DNA from: Orobanche coerulescens
Lineage: Eukaryota; Streptophyta; Magnoliopsida; Lamiales; Orobanchaceae
DNA: 64,000 nt
Direction: 5' to 3'
Assembly: GCA_033398695.1 (NCBI GenBank)
Contig: CM065802.1
Coordinates: forward strand, 203,875,096 to 203,939,095
Shown: one piece after another, positions 10,223 to 21,383 of the stretch
How the letters are laid out: every line of letters begins with the position of its first letter
How positions within the stretch are numbered: position 1 is the first letter of the stretch
Program-made: the position numbers and the translations under genes
Notes under the pieces: model-generated
What the model was told of the DNA's origin: nothing
The model's database searches: none
Seen by the model: only the letters and a program-made list of their open reading frames with translations

Positions 10223-12857
10223 TTGGAAAAATACTTTGCGGGACCATTCCAGAATACAAATGGAAAAATACTTTGCGGAATCCACTTTTTCAATGACAAT
10301 GAACTTTTTTTCCCCACTACTCATTTGTTACTTTCAGAATCTGCCAATTCCAGGATCAAGAGAAAACTGAAGCCAAGACGGTGCAGGCCCAGACTCATTT
10401 GTTCCATTTCGGCGACGGTGCGTGCCTGCACTCAGTCGGCGCGACGGCAGCCTGCATCCCGGGCGATGGTTCAGTCCGGGACCATTCCGGCGATGATGCT
10501 TCAGTCCGAGTCCATTCCGACGACGTTTCAGTCCGAGTCCATTCCGGCGACTTCTTCCATGGCAGAAAATTGGTTGATGGCACAACATTCTCACATTGTC
10601 CTTGAAGAAGAATTACCCAACAAAGGTAGCGAAGTTGTTGTGCGTGTGGTTGGGCAAATTTTTATCAATGACAATGAACTTTTTGAATATTATAAAAAAT
10701 ATGCATATCAAGTAGGATTTCCAGTGAGGAAAAGAAGTTCTAGAAAGGGAGACGATGGGATGCTGAAATATGTAACATATACATGTGGTCGAGCTGGTGA
10801 GAAAAGCGAAAGCATTAGTTGTTCATCAATCCCCACCCAACCATGATGAACGGATGTGAAGCTCGTATAACCGCTTCGAGAGATACTAGTGGTAATTGGC
10901 GTATCACAAAGGTCAACTTAGATCACAATCATGAAAATAGTCCATCGAAGGCCCGGTTATATAGGTGCAATAGACAAATTAGCGAGAATGTAAAGCGCCG
11001 ACTTGAAGTAAATGATATAGCCGGCATTCCAATGCACAAAAGCTTTAACTCAACTGTGGTGGAAGCTGGTGGATACGATAAGATGATGTTCATCGAGAAA
11101 GATTGTCGTAATTATATTGATAAAGTTAGGCGACTAAAATTGGGAGAAGGTGACGCAGCCGCAATTCAGGGATATTTTTCCAAAATGCAATCGCTCTGTC
11201 CCGGTTTTTTCTTTAGTGTAGACTTAGACGAGGAGTCTCGGTTAAAGAATGTTTTTTGGTGCGATAATAGGTGTAGAGAAGCCTATAAAGAATTTGGCGA
11301 GGTCGTGACGTTTGATACAACGTACTTGACTAATAAGTACGACATGCCATTTGCGCCGTTCGTTGGCGTAAACCATCACGGCCAGTCCATGCTACTTGGT
11401 TGTGGTTTACTGTCGAATGAAGATACTGACACATTTGTATGGCTCTTTCGTACATGGCTTGAATGCATGGAGGGTGATGCTCCCGATGGCATTATAACCG
11501 ATCAGGACCGAGCTATGCAAAATGCTATAAAAATTGTTTTTCCAAAAACACGACATCGATGGTGTTTATGGCATATTATGAAGAAGTTACCCGAGAAGTT
11601 TGGATACCACAGTCTTAAGTCTGAAATTATGTCTGCGGTCCACAACGTAGTCTACGATTCCCAGACTCCACTCGAGTTTGAAGAAGCCTGGAACGCCATG
11701 ATAATATCCTTCAAATTGGATGAGAATGATTGGTTGGCTGGTCTTTATAGAGAAAGAAGTATGTGGGTCCCGTGTTTTTTGAAGACTAGTTTTTGGGCGG
11801 TATGTCTACGACCCAGCGTAGTGAGAGCATCAATGCTTTTTTGACGGTTATGTGCACTCGAAAACAACATCAAGCGGTTGTGGAGCAAGATTTAACGGCT
11901 TTACTGGCCAAAAGTTGAGAAAGAATTTCAAGCCGATTGTAGATCTTTTTTGCAAGTGGTTCCTCGTGCTACTCAATTTGCAATGGAGAAACAATTCCAA
12001 ACTATCTACACGAATGAAAAGTTTAGGGAATTTCAAAGCGAGCTAACTGGTATGTTATAATGTCAGTATTATCATCTAACATGGTAGGGAGGTATACGAT
12101 GTGCAAGTTTTGGAAATTAATTTGAACGGATTCACCAAAAAAATGTGTTTCGTTGTTAGCTTTGAGGAGTCAGTTTGCAATGTTGAGTGTAGTTGTCATT
12201 TATTCGAGTTTAGAGGGATTATTTGTAGGCATGCTTTACTTGTTTTAGAAAACAACGATGTTACTTCTCTTCCCGATAGGTACGTTCTCCGTAGATGGAG
12301 ACGAGATATTAGCCGGCACTACACAAGGCTAAAGATTAATTATAATGGATGGTTCACTACTGACGAACAAGTGAGATACGATCGTTTATCATGCGCATTT
12401 GGGAAACTAGCTGACGTGGTTTCGGGAGATGAACAAAAAACTGCGACGCTTCTACACTGGATTGAGTCTTACCTTCATGATTTGGATATCACAAAAACTT
12501 TGCCCAGCTTTAGGGAGTTGAAGGACTGTAATGCTACCATCCTGGATCCGAAATTCTCAAAAACTAAAGGAGCTCCAAGAAAATTGCGAAAAAAGAGCTC
12601 GATAGAAATGTCCTCAAAGAAACAGGTTATTGATCTTAAAATAATTTTTACTGCATGGTATATGATTGTATTGTTACTAATGCGCATTCTTTTTTTAGGG
12701 AGGAAAGAAATCTAATAAAAGCGGCCAATCGTCCCAATCAACTGCTGCGATTTTTGAAGCTAATACCCAAGAGTCTCACAACCAAATGATCTTTACTATG
12801 CCAATTTCGTCATATTCACAACTACTTCAAGGGTCATTCGATAGTAATCAAAACTAA
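10223..12857 (+). pseudogene. FAR1-related MULE transposase, frameshifted
   Basis: A DDE transposase of the FAR1/FHY3-like MULE branch. Domains in order: a FAR1 DNA-binding region (10645-10900; YAYQVGFPVRKRSSRKGDD); the MULE catalytic core (11290-11720) with first Asp in TFDTTYLTN, second Asp in GIITDQDRAMQN and a Glu in FEEAW; a SWIM zinc finger at about 12180-12235 (CSCHLFEFRGIICRH). The last intron, 12626-12698 (GT...TTTTTTAG), is in phase and joins a 53-codon final exon ending at 12857. Frame shifts occur near 10820 and 11775-11880; two near 11790-11850 look like single bases lost from G and T runs. Upstream of the FAR1 domain, 10470-10560 encodes a repeated QSESIP motif. The true start is uncertain. 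Full length would be about 800 residues, normal for the family. Confidence 0.85.
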
Positions 12858-13848
12858 TTTTGTAATAATTTGAAGTTATGATCCTTTTGGAAATATTTGT
12901 AAGGTTGTGGTGCGTTTGTAATTTTTTGAAGTTATGGCTATTTTAGAAATATTTGTTAAGTTTATGGTCCTTTTGGAAAAAGTTTAAAAGAATTTCTGGG
13001 CATACTGTCATGACTCCAAGAGGCCGCACTCACACCACCTTCACAAAGGCGTAAGTATAATTATACATCTTAAGAACTACATTGCGGCATGAGGTCCTAG
13101 CAGCTATATCATATGCATGAACCCACTCAAATGGTTCGATCAGATCACGAAAATACAATACCACAGCATTGAGACTCTGGACACCGCCAAAAATATGATC
13201 AAAGTAAAAGAGTTGCTATCTGAGTATTGAGACTGAATAGCCATGTTTCCTAATGCTCATTAACAACAAATTATTTGGAACTCAAGAACTCACATGATAT
13301 TCCGAGTAATAGACCTAACAATGACCCACCTTACTCTAAAATGGACTAAGTTACATAATGCCTTCTTATTTTCTCGATGACAAAGAATAGGATATGATTT
13401 CAATCCCGAAGTGTAAACTATAAATACCAACCATATTCTCTGCAATTAAGCTTTGAGAATGGACAGAGAAAACGCTCATGTCACTTTTACTAGAGCCCCT
13501 TTAAACACAAAGATGAAAAGGTGTACTCGAGATCACAAAAGAAACATCCACGCGTCCACCTAATGAAACATTTGGCAACTCTATAACCCGAATATATGAC
13601 TTTACATTAATCATTGTATGTCGGTTTACATTAACAGAAGACAAAGAAAAATTGTAGGGTCCATTCTAAAACAAAGAAGACAAAGAAAAATCTTCAAAAA
13701 CAAGAACACGGCAACACATTAACACAAATAAAACTTCAAAAACTTCATGAACTTAACACTTCAACCAAAACAGCAACACAACTTCAAAAATTCATACAAC
13801 ACTACAACAAATATTCATACAATACGGATCCTTTTCAAAGAACTAAAT
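12858..13848. other. MULE central region between the two convergent genes
   Basis: Nearly 1 kb with no open frame above 60 codons and no domain. It includes the 3' untranslated ends of both genes. Some stretches (13000-13600) have balanced composition and could be decayed captured host DNA, but nothing was recognised. Confidence 0.35.
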
Positions 13849-14258
13849 TCACAACTTATACATTATCCTAATGTTGATACATAACAATACAAAAACAACG
13901 CATAGAAGCCCAACAATCAATTGCCGCAATATAATCAATTCTCTATGGACGACGCTCAAATCTCTAACTACTACCTCAGAATGATTGTTGTGTATGGGTG
14001 ATGTGAGGTCCATTTCGTCCGCCCATACAAATCCTTTACAACGGCCACCAATCTACATACAATAAGAGCACGTCAAAAACAATACAATAAAGAGAAGAAA
14101 ACAGAACTTGTTTTATATTTTACCTTCATACCACGACATCTCCAAAATTTACGTCCGGGATTTGATTGTGTTCGTGAAGTGAGTAGGGTCATGAGATCAC
14201 CACAATTTCGGCAAATCACTCCCTTCGATTCCGCGTCGCTAACACTCAAACACGACAT
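13849..14258 (-). CDS. GRF-type zinc-finger membrane protein carried by the MULE (two exons)
   Basis: Exon 1 is 14258-14124 (45 codons) and exon 2 is 14052-13849 (67 codons plus TGA), joined across a 71-bp intron with GT...GTAG borders in phase 0. The product is 112 residues. A GRF zinc finger spans residues 16-55: Cys16 and Cys19 (ICRNCG), the signature SNPGRKFWRC with Cys41, then Cys50 in RCKGFVWAD. This fold binds single-stranded nucleic acid in other GRF proteins. Residues 76-89 are charged, and 90-107 (LIVGLLCVVFVLLCIN) form a likely single membrane segment or hydrophobic tail. The gene faces the transposase from the opposite terminus, the position of mudrB in MuDR. It is fully open although its neighbour is frameshifted. 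A role in transposition is inferred; it could equally be a captured host gene. Confidence 0.7.
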
Positions 14259-14890
14259 CCTCCAAAAAAAAAAATACAAGTTTACTAATCAAGACCTTCA
14301 AAAAATTATAATGCAGCTTATGAGAAATTAAAATCGAAGCCAAAACATTTCATTCCCCAAAAATCAAGCTACACAGAGGATTTTCGAATACAACATCTCT
14401 TAGGCTTTTCGCACAACCTATAAGATCAAGCTACTATAGAATAGAATACAACACCAAGCTATATATCAATAGAATTATTTCATTACAGAAATCAAAAAAA
14501 AAAAAAAAAAAAGAAACAACATTCATGGCAAAAAAATCTCAAATTTGGAAACGTACCGTAGGGGATAATTAGGGATTCAGTTTTGGTGGATGAACGGATT
14601 CCAGTTGAAGACTAACTGGAGGTTGATTGTTACTTCGGAAATTTTAAAAAAAAAAAAAATTGTTTTCAAGCCCTAAAACATCAAATGAGCTGCAGGCTAA
14701 AAGAAAATTAAAAAAAAATCAATCGATTGTTTCTTCTTGATAATCAAATACTTACAGGCGTATGGAGAAAGCTTTATACTCAACGGCGAGCGGCGGACGA
14801 TTCTCTGGGCTGGTAGGCTGACGATGGCTGGTGAACGGCTTGTGAACGGCGGACGATTCAATTTGGTAACGAGGGTTTGGTATTGTTTTT
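14259..14890 (-). other. Upstream region of the GRF gene inside the MULE
   Basis: No coding signal. Contains A-runs (14493-14512, 14647-14660) and, on the minus strand, a good splice donor CCTGTAAGTATTT near 14757 and TATAAAG near 14772. A 5'-UTR intron ending just before the ATG at 14258 is possible but unproven. Confidence 0.35.
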
Positions 14891-15051
14891 GTTACAATTA
14901 AAGAGGGTAAAATAGTCTTTTTGTTTTGTTAGTAAGAGTTGTTAGTAAGAGTGGTTAGTAAGTGTAGCAAAATCCTTAATTAAGAGAGGATCAGGTTTCA
15001 CCATAATACATAATCAATAAATATGCAAAACGAGCAAACCTCATACTCAAT

Positions 15052-15207
15052 TCAACTAATAGTCCCAATCATATTGCTGTATATTAGTATCGGCAAGGCA
15101 TCCTTTTCTAAATCACCAGCATGAAAGGGAAAATTCATATTCCCCCTTTCAATTGAAGGAAAACTTGTTCGCCTCACAACCCTTCCATCACGATCAAAAG
15201 CAAAAAG
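15052..15207 (-). other. Possible terminal exon of a host gene
   Basis: A 51-codon minus-strand frame ending in TGA reads FDRDGRVVRRTSFPSIERG and then GNMNFPFHAGDLEKD. Its composition is protein-like rather than shadow-like. No ATG and no convincing AG acceptor were found upstream, so it is either a last exon or a fragment. Not recognised. It may belong with the lysine-rich exon at 15283-15576 on the same strand. Confidence 0.25.
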
Positions 15208-15282
15208 TTAATAGAAATGTCAATAGAGATTTTCTTGGAATAGGTAGACATTGTACTATCGGTATGAAAGTAGGCGTTAGGA

Positions 15283-15576
15283 TTATAATGAACAATTAAA
15301 TATATGTATATGAAAGACTTGTCGACCAATCTTTACAAAGGTACTCAGTCGACTTAGCACGACTTGGCAACTTTTTACAGATGTTATATTCTTGAAATAT
15401 AAATTAACTATATCTCCATTTTTACGCGGTTCTCGCGGCTCAAAGTAAGCTTCCTCTTGCTCTGGTTTGTTGTGGTGCAGCTTCCTCTTCTTAGATCTAT
15501 TTATATGCTTCTTCTTGGAAGATCCATCCTCCTCTTCCAGCTGCTGCTTTGTTATACCTGTTGAACACTTGCGTAA
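15283..15576 (-). pseudogene. Lysine-rich exon of an unrecognised host gene, split by a hAT insertion
   Basis: The minus-strand frame reads LRKCSTGITKQQLEEEDG, then SSKKKHINRSKKRKLHHNK, then YFEPREPRKNGDIVNLYF: a basic, nuclear-looking linker followed by an ordinary stretch. The frame continues upstream beyond the hAT element at 15585: after removing the element and one target copy, the flank 17067-17090 gives KEKKRPFRLRKCS preceded by a possible AG acceptor (AAATTAG). This suggests the hAT landed in an exon. Product unknown. Confidence 0.35.
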
Positions 15577-15697
15577 CCTGAAGCCAGGGCCGGCCCTCCT
15601 AGTGGGCGGCATGGGCCATCGCCCAGGGCAGCCGAGTCCAAATTTCCCTTGAGTATACTAGGTTCATTTTTTTTTTTTGAAAGAAAAAAATTAAGTT

Positions 15698-16190
15698 GAG
15701 TGTATTCAATTGGGATTTTGTGGAATTCTTTTGGATTTTAGAAATCCTAGTGTATTCAATTTGGATTGTTTTGAATCCATTAAAATCTTGAGGTATTCAA
15801 TTTGGATTTCAGAATGTCATTTAAAATCTTGGTGTATTCAATTTGGATTTCAAAATGTCATTTAAAATCTTGGTGTATTAAATCTGGATTTAAAACAATC
15901 CATTAAAATCTGAATGTATTCAAAAATCCATGGATTTTTTTGGATTCATTAAAACGGTGGATTTTGATGGATTTGTTAGTGTTTTTTTTTTCAGTTTTGA
16001 AATCTCATCAAAATCAATGAGATTTTGAAGGATTTCCAAAAATCCAATTTTAAATCCGAAAGACTCTCCATCAACTTTATAAGATTTTACAATGATTATT
16101 ATTAATCCATGCATTATTTCTAATCCACCAAAATCTTTAAAAATCCATGGATTATTATTAATCTACCAAATCTGAATTTAATACACCCCT
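15698..16190. mobile_element. MITE nested in the hAT element
   Basis: Starts GAGTGTATTCAATTGGGATT and ends AATTTAATACACCCCTC, inverted relatives of each other. The body repeats GGTGTATTCAATTTGGATT several times in the left arm, and the right arm carries complementary text. No clear target duplication and no coding capacity. Confidence 0.6.
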
Positions 16191-16586
16191 CTAAATTTTC
16201 ATTCAATTTTTTGGCTCAAAAGCTGGCGCCAACAACTTACAGATTATGTCATCTGTAATCCGTGTTAGTGTGATTATTAACTGATTAAGTGGTTTATGGG
16301 TTATTTGATGTTCATTATCACTATCATTGATTCATTGTTTAAAAACATAAAATATGTTTCTTAGATCACAACCATCGACAGCTCAAAATAAGAAAAGAAA
16401 GAAAAAACAACAAGAAATTGCTTAAATTTTACAAGGATCATTAAATAAGTTTTTTATTGGGCAAGAAAAATCTATTGAAAATCCGACCTAAGAGGTTTTA
16501 ATAATCCTAATACCAATGATCATGTTGATGAATGTGTTGATGAAAAACTTATTGACGAAGAACTTGATCCTAATTCTAATGGTGAT

Positions 16587-16865
16587 GTGGAAAATCTTGT
16601 TGATGAAAAACTTATTGGTGATCCTAATTCTAATGATAATGTGAATCTTGTTGATGATGAACTTGTTGGTGATTCTAAGTGTGATGAAAGGAGTTTTTCA
16701 AAATTAAAGCTATTGAAATCATATTTGCGGACTACCACGAATCAAGGTAGGCTTAACGAGTTAGCAATTTTGAGCATCGAAAGTAAGTCTTTAGCATATA
16801 CAGACTATGATAGATTAATTGATGATTTTGCTTCACGAAGTGTACGAAGGCACCATTTTAAGTGA
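16587..16865 (+). pseudogene. C-terminal dimerisation domain of a hAT transposase
   Basis: The last 60 residues (KLKLLKSYLRTTTNQGRLNE, then LAILSIESKSL, then LIDDFASR) match the hAT family C-terminal dimerisation region, where the SYLR-x-T and LAILSIE motifs are characteristic. Upstream the frame holds only an Asp/Asn-rich repeat (VDEKLIGDPNSN, VDDELVGDS) and lacks the zinc finger and DDE core, so this is the stump of an internally deleted gene. Confidence 0.75.
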
Positions 16866-17074
16866 TCTTATTTTCGTTCTATTGTTCGGGGTTTTGGTTT
16901 ATGTCTCCCGTTGTAACTCTCTTTTTTTCAATAAGAATCGGGTGAGCCGCCTAGCTTGAATATGTTTCAAACCCCTTTAAAAAATTTGTGTATTATGTGT
17001 TGATTGGATTAGGGGCATAATTTTAGTTATTCGCCCAGGACATCAAAAACGATTGGACCGGCCCTGCCTGAAGG

Positions 17075-17278
17075 GCCTCTTCTTCTCCTTCCTAATTTGT
17101 TCTTATTGTTTAGCAAATCATCATCAAGCATCATCGTCACTCTTCTTCTTCGCCGCTGCTTCACCTTTTCGAGGAGCAGCGAATCGTGATCATTATAATT
17201 ACTTTTCTTCTTCTTTTTTCTTGGTTGGATACATATTCTCTCACCTCAAACCTCGCATCATTGACATTATCACCGTCG
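17075..17278 (-). other. Flank of the hAT insertion, possible host exon and intron
   Basis: On the minus strand the text includes lysine/arginine-rich coding-like DNA (KKKSDDDA, EKVKQRRRRRV in different frames) upstream of the disrupted exon. Several stops prevent one continuous frame. A possible 3' splice site AAATTAG lies near 17089. Confidence 0.2.
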
Positions 17279-17600
17279 GCAGGACTGTGAACAAACTTGC
17301 AAGTTCGTTTCGAAGGATTCGGCTCGAAAAAGCTCGATTCGTAGCTCGATTTGTAGCACCAAACGTAGAGCCGAACCCTATAAAATAAGATTCGGCGAAT
17401 CGGACCAAGCCGTTAGGCTCGGTTCGAGGGGCTTTGGCCCAAGACATAAACCCCTCCCATCCCATGCCGAACGGATTCGGCGAATCGGACCGAACCATTC
17501 GGCTTAATATATCTTGGATTCTATACTTATGGAGTTATACGGGACTTTGACTCGAGCCGAATCGAATTATATTTGAAGCATCTGAATACTCGAGCCGAAT
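17279..17600. mobile_element. hAT-like MITE remnant (GCCGAATCG repeats)
   Basis: Begins CAGGACTGTGAACAAAC, like plant hAT MITE termini, followed by many TTCGGCGAATCGG and CGAGCCGAATCG repeats. The right terminus is missing; the stretch runs straight into an L1 fragment. Confidence 0.45.
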
Positions 17601-18408
17601 CGAATCAGGTACTACTGGATGATTTTTCACTGTATAGGGCCCTCCAGCAAGGATGAGATCGCATTCCTTAGCTGTGTTGAATTTAGCAATAAAAAAACCA
17701 TCATCCAGTTGATACAAGACAGGAATTGCAATGTCTTTCCATACCTTCTCTGCAAATCCTTGCATATAACTCAAGGAATGCTCAACACCCACCACATAGA
17801 GCACCAAGGAGTTCTCCCATTTGTGTACTTCATCTTCGATTTCCAGATCTGAGAAAGTAACACAGTCCAGCTTCATCTGAGGTTTTCACAGCATAGTCTA
17901 GAGTCAGACCATTTGCAGCTGATCTGTTACCTCTCACAGCATGGGCGAACGAAGCTTCTGTATTCTCTGGTGGCACAGGCTCTACTGGAATTTCTTCCCT
18001 TGGCCAGTCCAACCGGCGAGCAGTGAACTGCCGGCTTGTGGTCTCAGCCTCTATTCTAGTCGCACCATCATCAGGACCCAGATTTACCGTTGATCCATCA
18101 GACCAAGCAATCGTTGGCCCAGTGGAATCCGGCGACACCGTAGTTTCCACCGGTGTTACCAATGCCTCGTTAGGGTTTTCAGATATCCTCACATCTTTCG
18201 TGGGCACAGTCTGTCCACTTCCCCCAATCGACTATCATCCACCGGAGTCGTGATCAGTGGAATCGTATTTCCGGCAGGCCCTTGTTTATTGCAATTGACT
18301 TTCTTCGGTCGACCTCGCTTTTTCCGGGAACCTGTACGTTTCTCTTTCTTTTTCGATGAGGGCATGGCCGCTAATTCAGAACGGATGATATTCCTTGGTT
18401 GTTGCTGC
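17601..18408 (-). pseudogene. L1 LINE ORF1 fragment with DUF4283 domain
   Basis: Two or three minus-strand frames together cover the start of a plant L1 ORF1: a basic N terminus (SSKKKEKRTGSRKKRGRPKK, from the ATG near 18408), a linker, then a DUF4283-type RNA-binding domain (VWKDIAIPVLYQLDDGFFIA, then CDLILAGGPYTVKNHPVV). Frame breaks lie near 18200 and 17860. It stops at 17600 where MITE sequence begins. It is not part of the LINE at 35036-42685. Confidence 0.65.
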
Positions 18409-18609
18409 ATTGGTATCAGGGGTGTTCAAAAATACCCGATCTGATTGACCCGGTCCAATTACCCGACTATTCGGGAATTTTTTATCGGGTAATTTTTTTA
18501 ATACCCGGATTTAATAGCTCGGTTATCCAGCCTGCTAATTATGTGAGTTACCGAGCCGGGTAATAGGCCGGCCAAATAAAATTACCGGGTACCCGCCGAC
18601 CCGATAACT

Positions 18610-19194
18610 TTTTTTATTTTTATTTTATTTTTTTATTTTCTCACTACATATTTTATTTTAACCATTTTAAAAATTATGTATAGAATTAGTATGTATTTAC
18701 ATACATTTTAATAATATTAACATTACAAATACTTATGTAAAATTTGGTCCATATTAATCTTACACTCTAACTTTTTTTCCTTTTCATGAATCCTAATTTT
18801 TATAATTTAAATCTCATTAACTATTTTAAATTATGACATCAAAATTACAAAACTGAGTATGTATTAATATAATATAGTAGTCTAATTTCAAATGAATAGA
18901 TTAAATGTTTCATATAATATCTTAATATGTTAAAACCAATGATAATAAAATGAATGTTATTGTAAACAATTTCTTACTTTTAATTTGAATTTTTTTGGTA
19001 GAAATCAATCGAGCAAATAAATTAAATTAAAGTTAAATTTTCTTAATATTTGATTTAATAATAACGCATGTCTTTAAAATTAGAATCATTTCTTGCTAAT
19101 TTAAAAATTAAATATTTTTATTGAACTAAAAGTTGAAAAAAATATAACAAAAAAAATCATATATATATATATACACACATATATATATATATAA
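18610..19194. other. AT-rich interior of the hAT arm
   Basis: Very AT-rich DNA ending in (TA)n/(CA)n microsatellite text at 19158-19192. No gene. Confidence 0.5.
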
Positions 19195-19198
19195 CTAG

Positions 19199-20589
19199 TT
19201 TTTGATCCGAGCAATGCACGGGATTGCCCATATATGTGGTATATTTTATATATGATAGTTATTTTAAAAATATGTGCAATTATAATAAAAGAAGAATTGT
19301 GGATATGCAATAGTATGGAGTTTGTCCATATATGTTGTTTTGTGAGTTTGTTATATGTTACAATATCGGACAACATAATTTTTTATTAATTCATATTCAT
19401 TTATATGTGCAACACATATATTGTTTGAAATACGATCCTTCTTTTGCGTTCAACATTCTTTCTCATTTATATACATTTGATTAGGATAAGGGACAGCAAA
19501 AGCCTTTATCACCAACATTTATGTAAATGTGTTGCACAACCAAGGTTCCATTGATACTTTTTCTTTGTAACGAGTATTCACTCAACATTTAAGTTTATTA
19601 GTGGTTGTACATGTATGTTATTGCAAAGAGAAACATTCTGTGCAAGTATAAATAGGTTGGTCTGCATGTAAAATAAATTTTTGTGAGGACAAAAATCAAG
19701 GAAATATTTTCTACCCTGAAAGATAAATGCAAGTTTAATATCAAAATTTACCCGAAAAGAGAGCAACCAATCAATTGTTGCTATCAATGAAGAACACGAA
19801 TCAAATGAAACTCAGCAAATCAATTGACGACTTGCTCATACAGCTCCAGAGGCAGAACAAAGCCTTTACTTTTCGACACTCTTCGACACTAGAAAATATG
19901 TTCATGTAGATAAATAGAAACGATGATACATATGATAATACAATTTATAAAAGAATAAATTTTGTAATCACGCTGTCAAACATGTAATAACAGTATAGAA
20001 ATCATTGTTTCAAAATCACATACCCCGTGACTAAATGTCAAGTTGCACGACTAATGCAAAAACCACGCCCTCACGAAATACATCAAAAAATATTTTACCA
20101 GCACAAACATTTGAAGAAATGTGAAATACTAACAAATACTGGTAAATAAAATAGTCTGCTCTTCATCTCCACGAACATGGTAAATCTAAACTATATGTCA
20201 AGATATAGACAAACAAACTGATTAGACACCACTTTTGAAACCTACAAAAACAAGAACAAAAACAATATTATAGAAATTCATACAAATAGCAAGACCTCTG
20301 ACAATGATAGATTAGATAGAGTATTCAAATTTCCTCAACTTTCTCGAAAGGTTCACAGGAAGATTGCAAATGTCTCCTCTAAAACAGCTGTGAATTTTAC
20401 GAATAAAACAACAGCAGTTAGTTCTTAAAGCAAATAAACCTTTCTGACTCATTTATACAACCAGAATAAGACCATTACTTGGGGAAAGAAGTAAAGATTA
20501 TAAACAAGTGCACATTATAGATTAATGTGCATGTTGGAAGTGTAAAACAACTTAGTTGGATATGAACCCTCATGCTAAAAACTGATTGA
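19199..20589. other. Non-coding part of the composite
   Basis: No open frame of note and no recognised exon. AT-rich with moderate complexity; may contain intron or UTR sequence of captured genes. Confidence 0.35.
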
Positions 20590-20713
20590 TTATCGATTTC
20601 ATTCACAAAACTTTTTTTTGCAAGCTCCGAAAGAACATTCATAACTATACTTGGTTATCGATTTAATTCGCAAAACTTTTTTCTGCAAGCTCCGAAAGAA
20701 CATTCATAACTAT
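20590..20713. repeat. 65-bp tandem duplication
   Basis: Two adjacent copies of a segment beginning TATCGATTT and containing GCAAGCTCCGAAAGAACATT, with few differences (starts 20591 and 20656). Confidence 0.8.
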
Positions 20714-20758
20714 AAGAAGTAGCAGCAAAATTGAAGATGATATTTATGCATCCCATAC

Positions 20759-21383
20759 CTGAGCTCAAGGATATTCTATTTCAGCAGAACAGTTCGTACA
20801 CACAAAATATTCGCGATCCATATCAGAAGCTGCAAACCATGAAGATGATTAGAAATTCCATAACTATCATTTTTCCTAAAATTCGAAGAAAAGAAAATAC
20901 CTGAAACGTTAGGTGCTCTCCTAATACAAATCCCACTAACTACTGGGCTGCCAACTTTCCCTTCAAATCCTAGGGCAAGATTCATCATCCTTGACAGAAA
21001 CTCGAGCACCAACAAGTTGCAAATGTTTGTGGGACCCAACAATTGAGAAGATATCAAAATCAGATAGAATCTGCATAAACAAAACACTAAGCGTAAACTT
21101 TCAAACATGAATATTTTAGGCTCCCTCGTTATAAAACAGTAAAAACTAATAATAAGTACACTTGCCTTACTCGCATTCCTTTCGGCCCATTAATATTTAT
21201 AATCTCTACAAAATGAAGATCGAGAAAGTAATCCCCAGGCTGAAGATTTTCAATACGCTAGTAGAAATCTCCCAATCGTTCTGACTGATAAAGGAACAAA
21301 CATTTTCCACCGTCATTAATAAACTCCCCAGTTTGATAAGCATCCCCGCCTTCGAAAAACTTCCCAGTAATTTCATCAGGGCC
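20759..21383 (-). pseudogene. Malectin-domain kinesin fragment (three exons)
   Basis: Minus-strand exons 21383-21171, 21070-20901 and 20829-20759 with GT/AG borders read in order as the malectin-like domain of plant kinesins that carry a di-glucose-binding domain. Motifs: FEGGDAYQTGEFINDGGK, then DYFLDLHFVEIININGPKG (exon 1); DFDIFSIVG, then GSPVVSGICIRRAPNVS (exon 2); EYFVCTNCSAEIE (exon 3). Lesions: an in-frame TAG after GDFY in exon 1, a frameshift after VSVKDD in exon 2, and TGA for the Ser after IEYP in exon 3. No motor domain is present. It is a captured fragment, adjacent to unrelated gene pieces on the same strand. Confidence 0.7.

Larger units (their letters stand above)
10145..14975 (+). 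mobile_element. Mutator-like element (MULE) with FAR1-type transposase and convergent second gene
   Basis: Inverted termini of about 50 bp carry the same triplicated core: TGCTACTGTTACTAACAC on the left, and TGCTACACTTACTAACCAC when the right end is read inward. Both are flanked by TTAATTAA (10137-10144 and 14976-14983); a 9-bp duplication with one changed end base is also possible. A plus-strand transposase fills the left half and a minus-strand GRF-zinc-finger gene the right half. This convergent two-gene layout is like MuDR. Single-base frameshifts in the transposase suggest the copy is non-autonomous, unless they are assembly errors. Confidence 0.85.
15585..17066 (+). mobile_element. hAT element, internally deleted, keeping the transposase C terminus
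   Basis: Starts CAGGGCCGGCCCTC and ends GACCGGCCCTG; the outer 9-10 bp are inverted copies. The flanks CCTGAAGC (15577-15584) and CCTGAAGG (17067-17074) form an 8-bp duplication with one mismatch. The right half carries the end of a hAT transposase. The left half is occupied by a nested MITE (15698-16190). Confidence 0.8.

Noticed and set aside
10334..10605. Arg-rich and His-rich frames on both strands
   Set aside because: Shadows of the repetitive QSESIP-encoding segment of the transposase.
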